Below are positions 41,623-49,114 of a DNA stretch of 61,443 nucleotides, in pieces. Position numbers and translations under genes: made by a program. The notes beneath the pieces were generated by a model that worked only from the letters and a program-made list of their open reading frames with translations, made no database searches and was not told the DNA's origin. The stretch is from UBA11400 sp964473555. GTDB lineage: Bacteria; Bacteroidota; Rhodothermia; Balneolales; HLUCCA01. The stretch covers positions 1 to 61,443 of the forward strand of contig CAYYPL010000011.1 in the NCBI GenBank assembly GCA_964473555.1. Direction: 5' to 3'. Numbering within the stretch: the first letter of the stretch is position 1; the number at the start of each line of letters is the position of its first letter.

Positions 41623-43035
41623 ATGTCACCCAAACCAAGCTCACAGTATCTGTCTGACTGGACTCTCGAAACCATTCGCGAGGTGTTTCCGGTCGACGAA
41701 GCAACCCATTTTGTGATTGGGTTGAGTGGAGGGATGGACTCGGTCGTTTTGACTCACCTTATGCACACATTCGGCTATAGTCTTACAGCCGTCCATATAA
41801 ATTACAAGCAACGTGGTGAGGATTCTGAAGCAGACGAGAAGTTTGTACAACATTTCTGCGAAAGTCTGGGAATCGGACTTCGTCACTTCAGTTTTCCGGA
41901 TCCTGCAGCAAAAGCTGGTAATTTCCAGGAAAGGGCAAGACTATTTCGTCGCCAATGTTTTGAAGAAGTGTTGGATCAACTCGGGGCTTCGGCCATAGTT
42001 TTGGCCCACCATTTCGACGACCAGACCGAAACCATTGTCCAAAAGCTGTTTCGCGGTGCCGGAACCTCTGCAGTAAGTGGTATGGAAGTGTATGACCCGC
42101 CATATTTACGTCCATTTTTGGATATTTCTCAGACCGAGATCCATCGTTATGCCAGTCATCATCACCTGACCTGGCGAGAGGATTCCTCAAACTCGAAATC
42201 ATCATACAACCGAAACTGGATCCGAAACGAGCTTCGCCCATTGCTGGACAAGCAGTTTCCGGGTTGGGACGCACATTTGCACGCGCATGTGCGCAGGCTC
42301 AATGCTACTCAGGAACTGGCCGAACGCTGGCTGGATTTGAATGGTATCCAGGGGATGTCGTTTCCACTTGGGATACTAACCCACATATCGGAAGATCTTG
42401 GCTATCTGATTACACACCATTGGCTAACGTCACATCGTGTTTTCCCGACATCCGGACAAATACCACAGGTTTTATTGTTAATGGATTCTCAGCCGGGCGC
42501 GTATGTCAGACTGGATGATCATACCCGTGTTGTTCGGGAACGTACTTCGCTGGATCTGGTGCAGGAGGATTCCTGTCAGGACGGAATCGATCCCACTTTT
42601 GAAATCACCAACCTCAAAGACCTTGAACAGTTCGCATTAAGCCACACACTGGCAGGTGGAACTGAGATTTCAATGCATAAATTCGAGCATGACTTCAGCG
42701 TAAATACCGACTTTATGTATCATCCGGAGCAACTTTACATGGATGCAGGCAACCTCCAGTTTCCATTTCTGGTACGCCCTTGGCAGGAAGGAGACAGGAT
42801 TCAACCCTTGGGATTATCTGGAACAAAGTTGGTCTCCGACGTCCTGACCGATCAAAAGATCTCATCTGCCCGAAAGAAACAGGCATACGTAATAGCGCGT
42901 TTTGACGGAAAAGTCTGCGCCATTATATTTCCGCATCCAAATCCACGTGGACTCTCGGGCAGTATTTGCCACGAAAATCGTATCACGGAACAAACTACAT
43001 CCATACTGAATATACAGATCCGATACCCATCATGA
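41623..43035 (+). CDS. tilS: tRNA(Ile)-lysidine synthase
   Basis: A 470-residue PP-loop ATPase with SGGMDS (35-40), HINYKQRGEDSEADEKF, VLAHHFDDQTETIVQKLFRGAGTSAVSGM and WREDSSNSKSSYNRNWIRNELRPLL. The C-terminal domain contains RPWQEGDRIQPLGLSGTKLVSD. It converts C34 of tRNA-Ile(CAU) to lysidine. Its TGA overlaps the hpt ATG. Confidence 0.95.
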   Translation: MSPKPSSQYLSDWTLETIREVFPVDEATHFVIGLSGGMDSVVLTHLMHTFGYSLTAVHINYKQRGEDSEADEKFVQHFCESLGIGLRHFSFPDPAAKAGNFQERARLFRRQCFEEVLDQLGASAIVLAHHFDDQTETIVQKLFRGAGTSAVSGMEVYDPPYLRPFLDISQTEIHRYASHHHLTWREDSSNSKSSYNRNWIRNELRPLLDKQFPGWDAHLHAHVRRLNATQELAERWLDLNGIQGMSFPLGILTHISEDLGYLITHHWLTSHRVFPTSGQIPQVLLLMDSQPGAYVRLDDHTRVVRERTSLDLVQEDSCQDGIDPTFEITNLKDLEQFALSHTLAGGTEISMHKFEHDFSVNTDFMYHPEQLYMDAGNLQFPFLVRPWQEGDRIQPLGLSGTKLVSDVLTDQKISSARKKQAYVIARFDGKVCAIIFPHPNPRGLSGSICHENRITEQTTSILNIQIRYPS

Positions 43036-43592
43036 GTTATTACATGCCTGAAACCGTCGATTGCCAGGGAGAACGATTCAAACTACTCATCAGCAAAGAG
43101 CAAATCGATTTACGTCTGAAGGAGCTAGGCGAGCAAATCGACAGAGAATATGAGGGCAAGAAGCCCATTTTGATCGGTATTTTGAACGGATCCTTCATTT
43201 TCCTGGCCGATCTCATGCGTTACATTTCGATCCCCTGTGAGATGGATTTCTTCAAATTGAGCAGTTACGGTGATGAGAAAGTGTCTTCGGGGAACGTCAA
43301 AATGCTCAAAGAACTCGATGCTCAGATAGAAGGTCGACACGTTATTATCGTAGAAGATATCGTCGACACCGGACTCTCGATGAGCTATATCCTGCATCAG
43401 GTCAAGAATTTGAATCCCGCTTCAGTGAAAATCGCAACACTACTGTACAAACCAAACGCCCTGAAATACGACGTCAAACTCGACTACATCGGATTCGAAA
43501 TCCCTACCCTGTTTGTGCTGGGATACGGCCTCGACTATGCCCAGGAAGGCCGGAATCTGGCCCAGATTTATGTTTTGGATAAGGGGGAGTAG
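43032..43592 (+). CDS. hpt: Hypoxanthine phosphoribosyltransferase
   Basis: A 186-residue enzyme from the ATG at 43032, which overlaps the tilS stop by 4 bp. LIGILNGSFIFLADLMR, DFFKLSSYGD and the PRPP loop VIIVEDIVDTGLSMSYIL are diagnostic; YVLDKGE ends the protein. It salvages hypoxanthine and guanine. The stop codon TAG (43590-43592) is part of the first unit of a 17-copy heptamer array. Confidence 0.96.
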   Translation: MSYYMPETVDCQGERFKLLISKEQIDLRLKELGEQIDREYEGKKPILIGILNGSFIFLADLMRYISIPCEMDFFKLSSYGDEKVSSGNVKMLKELDAQIEGRHVIIVEDIVDTGLSMSYILHQVKNLNPASVKIATLLYKPNALKYDVKLDYIGFEIPTLFVLGYGLDYAQEGRNLAQIYVLDKGE

Positions 43593-43704
43593 GTAGTGGG
43601 TAGTGGGGAGTAGGAAGTAGGTAGTAGGGAGTAGGAAGTGGGGAGTAGGGAGTAGGTAGTAGGGAGTAGGTAGTAGGGAGTAGGTAGTAGGGAGTAGGAA
43701 GCAG
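43586..43704 (+). repeat. 17-unit degenerate heptamer array GNAGTRG
   Basis: Seventeen consecutive 7-mers without a phase slip, such as GGAGTAG, GTAGTGG, GAAGTAG, GTAGTAG and finally GAAGCAG. The first unit contains the hpt stop codon. GTAGTGG is the reverse complement of CCACTAC, the unit at 32558-32585. Confidence 0.97.
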
Positions 43705-43934
43705 GTTGTTATGGGTTATGTGTATGATTTCGACTTGAAGTATCTTACCCATAACCCATAACCCATAACCCCAAACGCAGCTTGAAGCCACACAACGCAC
43801 CAAAGGTGCACAAAACTGATACTAGGGGTGGCGTAGCCGCCGACATAGCGCACGCATTGACACGTAACCCAACGTGCTAGTGCACACCAACGTGTACGAA
43901 GTACACACCTCCGTGTGTAAAGCACTATGTATTC
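43705..43934. repeat. Gene-free stretch with ACCCATA heptamers and mini-hairpins
   Basis: TTATGGG near 43709 is followed 40 bp later by three copies of ACCCATA (43747-43767), so the two can pair. Further on are GCACC-aaa-GGTGC (43797-43809), GGTGGC-gta-GCCGCC (43827-43841), GTGC-tagt-GCAC (43874-43885) and GTGTAC-gaa-GTACAC (43892-43906). No gene is visible. Confidence 0.85.
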
Positions 43935-43966
43935 TTGCAAAAGCGCAGTAGTTTTTCGTATATTTG
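43935..43966 (+). promoter_or_regulatory. Promoter of tRNA-Ser
   Basis: TTG (43935-43937), 21 nt, then TATATTTG (43959-43966), 11 bp before the tRNA 5' end. The box and spacing match the other two tRNA promoters. Confidence 0.75.
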
Positions 43967-43977
43967 ACATCCTGCTT

Positions 43978-44066
43978 GGAGAGGTGGCTGAGCGGCTGAA
44001 AGCGGCATCCTGCTAAGATGTTGAACCCCCAACAGGGTTCCGAGGGTTCGAATCCCTCCCTCTCCG
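43978..44066 (+). tRNA. tRNA-Ser (anticodon GCT)
   Basis: Acceptor GGAGAGG / CCTCTCC with discriminator G. The D arm is GGCTGAGCGGCTGAAAGCGGC, the anticodon loop CTGCTAA gives anticodon GCT, a long variable arm contains ACCCCC-aaca-GGGTT, and the T arm contains GGTTCGAATC. The 89-nt length and the long variable arm are typical of class II tRNA-Ser. CCA is not encoded. Confidence 0.96.
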
Positions 44067-44141
44067 CACTTTTCTATTCGGATTCAGCGGTTAATTTCGG
44101 ATATTTGCATACAACCGAATCTTAAAATGGATCTTTGAATC

Positions 44142-44609
44142 ATGCCGCACGAACATCAGCATAAACTCGAAATGGGCACTCGCAAGAACATCGCCCTGAT
44201 TGCTCACGATAACCGCAAAAAGGAGTTGCTTGAGTGGGTCGAGTTTAACAAAGGGACACTCTCGAAGCACAATCTGTTCGGAACAGGAACTACAGGTGGA
44301 CTCATTACCTCTAAGATCGGTCTCGATGTGCACCGATATCGAAGTGGACCATTGGGTGGTGACCAGCAAATCGGCGCTGGAATCAGCGAAGGAACTATAG
44401 ATTTCATGATCTTCTTCTGGGATCCACTGCAGTCTCAGCCTCACGACGTAGATGTCAAAGCGTTGCTGCGTCTTTCGGTCTTGTACAACATTCCCGTAGC
44501 CTGCAATCGCGCCACTGCCGACTTCCTTGTGTCATCCCCGCTCCTGAACGGCAACTACGAGCGTATAGTGTACGACTTCCAGCTCCCGGATCCGAATTTA
44601 TCGCATTAA
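44142..44609 (+). CDS. mgsA: Methylglyoxal synthase
   Basis: A 155-residue protein with KNIALIAHDNRKKELLEW, LFGTGTTGGLI (phosphate-binding), RYRSGPLGGDQQIGAGI and IDFMIFFWDPLQSQPHDVDVKALLRL, which carries the catalytic Asp. It turns dihydroxyacetone phosphate into methylglyoxal, a bypass for phosphate-limited glycolysis. It stands alone between tRNA-Ser and a toxin-antitoxin pair. Confidence 0.96.
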   Translation: MPHEHQHKLEMGTRKNIALIAHDNRKKELLEWVEFNKGTLSKHNLFGTGTTGGLITSKIGLDVHRYRSGPLGGDQQIGAGISEGTIDFMIFFWDPLQSQPHDVDVKALLRLSVLYNIPVACNRATADFLVSSPLLNGNYERIVYDFQLPDPNLSH

Positions 44610-44695
44610 CAATATTAATCATCAATGAGAGTATTCAGAAATTATCATATTACCTAGTAACTTCGTTTTGTAAACTAAATATCGTATATTATGCA

Positions 44696-45268
44696 ATGTT
44701 CAGTTCACAAAAAGATATTATTTGGTTGATTTACAACAATCCGAGCACAGTATTCACATTGAGTTCTGTTGCCATTTTGTCTGGTGAGACTGAATTTCAG
44801 TCCCTGAATCAGAAGTTGAATTACTACGTCAGGACAGGTAAACTGCTTAATCCAAGAAAAGGAATTTATGCGAAACCTAACTATGACCCCCTTGAGCTAA
44901 CATGCGTATTGTACACTCCATCGTACATTTCACTCGAATATGTTTTGCAAAAAGCAGGAATTCTATTTCAGTATGATACCCGGATAACTGCGGTTAGTTA
45001 TCTAAGTCGTAGTCTGGAAATTGGAGACAATGCTCTAACCTATCGTAAAATCAAGGATGAAATTCTGATTGATTTGACCGGAATCAAACGGGCTGGTAAC
45101 ATCAACATTGCTACTCCTGAAAGAGCGTATCTTGACATGCTTTATCTGAACAGCTCGTATTTTTTTGATAATGTTCAGTCGTTGGATGTAGCCCTAATCC
45201 ATCGTTTATTGCCAGTTTATGACTCAAAAGTATTAACCAAAAGGGCACTCAAATTCATCGAAAAATGA
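44696..45268 (+). CDS. AbiEi-type antitoxin
   Basis: A 190-residue protein. An N-terminal winged-helix segment (VFTLSSVAILSGETEFQSLNQKLNYYVRTGKLLNPRKGIYAKP) and a C-terminal region with IATPERAYLDMLYL match the AbiEi family. It overlaps the next gene by 4 bp. In type IV systems AbiEi represses the operon and counters the AbiEii nucleotidyltransferase; AbiE systems can also act in abortive infection. The pair is AT-richer than the housekeeping genes around it. Confidence 0.86.
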   Translation: MFSSQKDIIWLIYNNPSTVFTLSSVAILSGETEFQSLNQKLNYYVRTGKLLNPRKGIYAKPNYDPLELTCVLYTPSYISLEYVLQKAGILFQYDTRITAVSYLSRSLEIGDNALTYRKIKDEILIDLTGIKRAGNINIATPERAYLDMLYLNSSYFFDNVQSLDVALIHRLLPVYDSKVLTKRALKFIEK

Positions 45269-45963
45269 TCGACATCAATCGACACAAATTCTATCTTTTC
45301 CAGATTCTGAAAGATATCTATGCTGACGTTGAAGTGTCATCGTTACTTGGATTCAAGGGTGGTACGGCATTGATGTTTTTCTACGATTTGCCAAGATTCT
45401 CTGTAGATCTGGATTTCAATCTACTGGATAAAAGCAAAGAGCAGTTTGTGTATGACAAACTTCGACAAATTGTCCTGAAACATGGTAAAATCGATGATGA
45501 AGCGATCAAGTTTTACGGATTGATCATGGTTTTGGACTATGGATTCGGTGAGCGTAAACTGAAAATTGAAATTTCAAATCGTCAGGGTCATGAAAACTAT
45601 GCTATTAAAAACCTGCTTGGGATTCATGTAAAGACAATGGCCGTTTCAGATATGTTCGCACACAAATTGTGTGCCTTGCTTGATCGTACAGAGGTTGCGA
45701 ATCGAGACATTTTTGATGCTTATTTTCTCATGCAAAGACAAACTCCAATCAACAAATCGATACTCGAATCTCGTATGGAAATGCCGATGTCTGACTATCT
45801 TCAGCAATGTATTAATGTATTAGAATCAATGAGTGATAAAGGAATGTTGAATGGACTAGGGGAACTGGTTGATAACGACATGAAGAACTTTGTCCGAACC
45901 AAACTTCGAACAGAAACCATACAGCTTCTCAAGTTCTATAAACAGTATCCAATTGTTGGATGA
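45265..45963 (+). CDS. AbiEii-type nucleotidyltransferase toxin
   Basis: A 232-residue protein with the AbiEii/AbiGii signature GFKGGTALMFFYDLPRFSVDLDF: the GG at residues 32-33, Ser46 and the metal pair Asp48-x-Asp50. A second motif KIEISNRQGH and VKTMAVSDMFAHKLCALLDR follow. Relatives transfer nucleotides to tRNA 3' ends and block growth. It overlaps AbiEi by 4 bp. Confidence 0.88.
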   Translation: MIDINRHKFYLFQILKDIYADVEVSSLLGFKGGTALMFFYDLPRFSVDLDFNLLDKSKEQFVYDKLRQIVLKHGKIDDEAIKFYGLIMVLDYGFGERKLKIEISNRQGHENYAIKNLLGIHVKTMAVSDMFAHKLCALLDRTEVANRDIFDAYFLMQRQTPINKSILESRMEMPMSDYLQQCINVLESMSDKGMLNGLGELVDNDMKNFVRTKLRTETIQLLKFYKQYPIVG

Positions 45964-46005
45964 AGTAAAAATTGAGATAAACTACTCATTTATGACTATC
46001 ACATT

Positions 46006-47238
46006 TTGAACACACTTATCATCGGTGCTGGCGCTGCGGGACTCACAGCCGCGATTTTTGCGGCTGAATCAGGCGCAGAAGTGACGCTTCTCGAGCGCAC
46101 GAATAAGGCGGGAAAGAAGATCCTGATGTCGGGTGGAACCCGATGTAATGTGCTTCCGGTGCGCATGGAGCTGACGGATTATTACACCGATTCATCGGTC
46201 AATCTGCTCAAACGGATTTTTAAATCCTGGTCACTGGATGCGTGCAAAGACTGGTTTGAACGTGACCTCGGACTCCGGATGTCCTGCGAAGTCGAATCGA
46301 ACAAGTGGTTCCCGACCTCGAACTCGGCCGAAGAAGTGCGCGATGTTCTGCTCAACAAAGCACAAAGCTTGGGTGTGTCCGTTCGCTACAACGTGGCTGT
46401 AAACCGCATTGTGGAAACAGAGCAAGGATGGAGCGTGATGGCCGAGGGCGGGGGTGTTTATTCGGCAGACAAACTCATTGTTGCCACGGGCGGACTTTCC
46501 GTCCCTACAATCGGCACCGACGGAATGGGACATCGATTTCTGGAGGCAATTGGCGTAACCGGAAAACCAACGTATCCAGCGCTGACTCCACTCACAGGAT
46601 TGCATCCGGGTGAAGTGAATCTTGCCGGAATCAGTCTGAACGTCCAGGTTTCCGTCCGAAATGCTACAACCGGAGCGCCTATGGGACAGGCGAATCGCGA
46701 GGGATTTCTGTTCACGCATAAGGGATTTAGTGGTCCGGCCATACTCGATGTAAGCCATTTTGCCACCAAATACCTGATTGGATTGGGTCCAAAGCCCGAT
46801 TATCGGGTCAACTGGACAGCAGAATCCACCGAAGTCTGGAAATCCAGAATGGATGCATCCAGGTCAACGGTCAGGAATTTCATCAAAGATTATCTCCCCA
46901 ATCGACTGGCCGAAGCCTTGGCAAGTGAGCATCCTTTGCCGGACAAAAAGCTGGCCGAATGCAGCAAATCCGAACGAAAAGCGTTACTGGATCTCCTCAT
47001 TGACTATCCTTTGAAATGGTCAAGCAACGAAGGCTACCGTAAAGCAGAAGTTACCGGAGGGGGAATTCCGCTTGACCTCATCAACACCGCGACCATGGAA
47101 GTCAAAGACCGTCCCGGTCTCTATCTTTGTGGCGAAATCCTCGACGTCTTCGGCCGCATCGGCGGCTTCAACTTCTACTGGGCTTGGGTAACAGGGAGGT
47201 TGAGTGGGAGAGCGGTAAATAGGCCAATGGGCAAATAG
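46006..47238 (+). CDS. HI0933/BaiN-like FAD-dependent oxidoreductase
   Basis: A 410-residue flavoprotein starting with TTG at 46006. The dinucleotide motif IIGAGAAGLTAAIFAAESGAEV, MSGGTRCNV, then VATGGLSVPTIGTDGMGHRF, FTHKGFSGPAILDVS and a C-terminal GLYLCGEILDVFGRIGGFNFYWAWVTGR define the family, whose role is poorly known. The last residues NRPMGK and the stop codon are encoded by an octamer repeat, suggesting that the array invaded the 3' end. Confidence 0.9.
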   Translation: MNTLIIGAGAAGLTAAIFAAESGAEVTLLERTNKAGKKILMSGGTRCNVLPVRMELTDYYTDSSVNLLKRIFKSWSLDACKDWFERDLGLRMSCEVESNKWFPTSNSAEEVRDVLLNKAQSLGVSVRYNVAVNRIVETEQGWSVMAEGGGVYSADKLIVATGGLSVPTIGTDGMGHRFLEAIGVTGKPTYPALTPLTGLHPGEVNLAGISLNVQVSVRNATTGAPMGQANREGFLFTHKGFSGPAILDVSHFATKYLIGLGPKPDYRVNWTAESTEVWKSRMDASRSTVRNFIKDYLPNRLAEALASEHPLPDKKLAECSKSERKALLDLLIDYPLKWSSNEGYRKAEVTGGGIPLDLINTATMEVKDRPGLYLCGEILDVFGRIGGFNFYWAWVTGRLSGRAVNRPMGK

Positions 47239-47243
47239 ACCAG
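47220..47243 (+). repeat. Octamer array over the stop codon of the flavoprotein gene
   Basis: TAGGCCAA TGGGCAAA TAGACCAG, then CGG. The stop codon TAG (47236-47238) is in the third unit. It is related to the arrays at 32444-32517 and 47905-47936. Confidence 0.8.
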
Positions 47244-47314
47244 CGGAACCTTACCACGAAGCACTTAAAACTAGATTCAGCATATCATAGCTGTAAAGTT
47301 ATGTCCTTTCAAAT

Positions 47315-47605
47315 CTACATTTCCACACTATCAGGGTTTTGTAGATTGTCGATGATGGTTATGATTTCAATATCACCTTCTTTAATTCTGTAATAAAACG
47401 ATGTTTGGTGAGTAACAACGCATTTATACAGATTGGGGCGAGAGAGGGATTCAGGGTGTGCCCGCGGAAATCTCTTAACCGTATCTATGGATATTTTGAA
47501 TTTTAACAGGAAGTCAGATTTGGCAGACGTTGACCATTTGACTTCAAGATATGATAACAGTGATTCAAGTTTGGATGCCGCTACTGGTGATAGAAAAACT
47601 TTCAA
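47315..47605 (-). CDS. RelE/ParE-type toxin
   Basis: A 96-residue protein with VFLSPVAASKLESLLSYLEVKWS, FPRAHPESL, LYKCVVTHQTSFYYRIKEGDIEIITIIDN, the fold pattern of the RelE/ParE superfamily, type II toxins acting on mRNA or gyrase. It overlaps the preceding antitoxin gene by 4 bp. Which target it has cannot be told. Confidence 0.85.
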   Translation of the reverse strand: MKVFLSPVAASKLESLLSYLEVKWSTSAKSDFLLKFKISIDTVKRFPRAHPESLSRPNLYKCVVTHQTSFYYRIKEGDIEIITIIDNLQNPDSVEM

Positions 47606-47817
47606 GGTCTGGTAGTTGTCTTGCGTTCAATTTCTTCAAAAGATATTCGCTGACCTTTTTCAAGCTGATCGATTCCGAGTTCAATTTCCTTTTGCTCGGA
47701 TTCAGATAAAGTGTCCCAAAAGTCTGTTTTGTAAGCCATAACAGTCTCTTTGAGGACGTTCAGTAACGTTTCATCCTCAAGTTTATCGATTATCGATATA
47801 AGTTCTGCTTTGGTCAT
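47602..47817 (-). CDS. Antitoxin partner of the RelE/ParE-like toxin
   Basis: A 71-residue protein with MTKAELISIIDKLEDETLLNVL and the segment WDTLSESEQKEIELGIDQLEKGQRISFEEI, an acidic helix followed by the GQxxSxEE end common to small ParD-like or Unstab_antitox-like antitoxins. It precedes the toxin with a 4-bp overlap, the standard order. No DNA-binding motif is clear. Confidence 0.75.
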   Translation of the reverse strand: MTKAELISIIDKLEDETLLNVLKETVMAYKTDFWDTLSESEQKEIELGIDQLEKGQRISFEEIERKTTTRP

Positions 47818-47904
47818 ATTTGCTAAATGAACTGCTCTTCGAGTAGAATCTAATAAAATTTAAACGCTATCGGAACAAAAACTTATGTGGATTTTGTGTA
47901 GAAA

Positions 47905-47936
47905 AGGCGAACAGGCCAATTGGCTAGAAGGCCAGC
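47905..47936 (+). repeat. Octamer array AGGCCAGC type
   Basis: Four period-8 units: AGGCGAAC AGGCCAAT TGGCTAGA AGGCCAGC. It lies in the 253-bp spacer between the toxin-antitoxin pair and the iron transporter; the rest of this spacer shows no gene. Confidence 0.85.
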
Positions 47937-48026
47937 GGAGGAAATGAACCTCTCTTAGAATCGATGTCCGATTGCGGTAGCAAACACTCTCCGTGAGCAT
48001 CTGCAAGCACGCTTATCCTTTTTCAA

Positions 48027-48087
48027 TTATCTCTTATCTGGTTTTAGAAGTTTGAGTTTGTGAAAAAAACTCAAACTTCTAAAACCA
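48027..48087. repeat. 21-bp perfect inverted repeat over the fbpC stop, with heptamers
   Basis: The arms 48039-48059 and 48067-48087 are perfectly complementary around a 7-nt loop. The right arm contains the last codons and stop codon of the fbpC-like gene. Outside the left arm stand TTATCTC TTATCTG (48027-48040), i.e. GAGATAA units on the minus strand. It may stop transcription or protect the mRNA end, but no T tract follows. Confidence 0.9.
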
Positions 48088-49114
48088 CTGCCGGCTCAAG
48101 GGGCTTAACTACCACGCGGTCGCCGGCACCGAAGCTCATGCGGTTGTCGGTGTGGACAAGGCATTCACCGCTTCTGAGCTGAATGCGATACGTGATGTCG
48201 TGACCTTTGAATTCCTTGGCCAAAATGGTGCCACAGAGTCCGTTGCAGTTTCTCTCGGTGACACGTTCCAAGGTCAAATGCTCCGGACGAATGCTCAATT
48301 TGATGTCGCCTTTCGACGGACGATCGATCATCAACTCTCCCATGTCAGTCAAGGCTTCCATCCCGTGCGCCTTGGCACGCAGCACGTTGGTTCTACCCAA
48401 AAACAACGCCACAAACTCGGTCCGCGGACTATAATACACTTCCTCGGGAGTTCCCACCTGCTCGATTCGACCATTGTTCATGACGGCAATCCGATCGGCA
48501 AAGGACAATGCTTCTTCCTGGTCGTGAGTGACCAAGACCGCACTCGTTCCTGCTTTTTTCAGGATAGCACGGATTTCATTCCGGGTGGACTGTCGCATCA
48601 CGGCATCCAGATTCGAAAAGGGTTCATCCAAAAAGATGATATCCGGCATCGGAGCCAACGCCCGGGCCAGGGCCACACGCTGTTGTTGTCCGCCAGACAA
48701 CTCATGAGGCTTGCGCGACCGATAGTCCATCAATCCAGTTAATCGCAACATTTCATCAATACGCTCGCGTTTTTGGCTTCGACCGAGTCCTGAGAGCCCA
48801 AATCCTACGTTTTCTTCCACATTCAGGTGCGGAAACAGGGCATATTCCTGAAAAACGAACCCAATTCCTCGTTTTTCTGGGGCAATGTGGAAGTGCTGGC
48901 ATTCAATGACCCGGCTTCGAAGCTCTACGGAACCTTTGTCCGCCTGCTCGAATCCCGCCATTATGCGCAAAGTCGTGGTTTTTCCACACCCACTTGGACC
49001 CAAAATCGCGAAGATTTCATTGGGCTCAACGGTAAAAGCGACGTCGCACACCACATCCGGTGAGGTCGCTTCGAATCGTTTAGTAAGTCCGTTAACGCGT
49101 AATAAACTGCTCAT
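48071..49114 (-). CDS. fbpC: Iron(III) ABC transporter ATP-binding protein
   Basis: A 347-residue ABC ATPase: Walker A LGPSGCGKTTTLRIM, signature LSGGQQQRVALARAL, Walker B IIFLDEPFSNLD and a switch His in LVTHDQEEAL, plus a C-terminal TOBE-like regulatory domain (KLSIRPEHLTLERV). The order FbpA-FbpB-FbpC and the type of binding protein indicate ferric iron uptake. Its start overlaps the permease stop by 4 bp. Its last four codons are inside a 21-bp inverted repeat. Confidence 0.9.
   Translation of the reverse strand: MSSLLRVNGLTKRFEATSPDVVCDVAFTVEPNEIFAILGPSGCGKTTTLRIMAGFEQADKGSVELRSRVIECQHFHIAPEKRGIGFVFQEYALFPHLNVEENVGFGLSGLGRSQKRERIDEMLRLTGLMDYRSRKPHELSGGQQQRVALARALAPMPDIIFLDEPFSNLDAVMRQSTRNEIRAILKKAGTSAVLVTHDQEEALSFADRIAVMNNGRIEQVGTPEEVYYSPRTEFVALFLGRTNVLRAKAHGMEALTDMGELMIDRPSKGDIKLSIRPEHLTLERVTERNCNGLCGTILAKEFKGHDITYRIQLRSGECLVHTDNRMSFGAGDRVVVKPLEPAVVLEV

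Noticed and set aside
43586..43767. CRISPR array
   Set aside because: Units are 7 bp without spacers, and no cas gene is present in the window.
43504..43803. Minus-strand open frame with repeated LLPTPYY motif
   Set aside because: It is the reverse translation of the GNAGTRG heptamer array plus the antisense of hpt; a low-complexity artefact.
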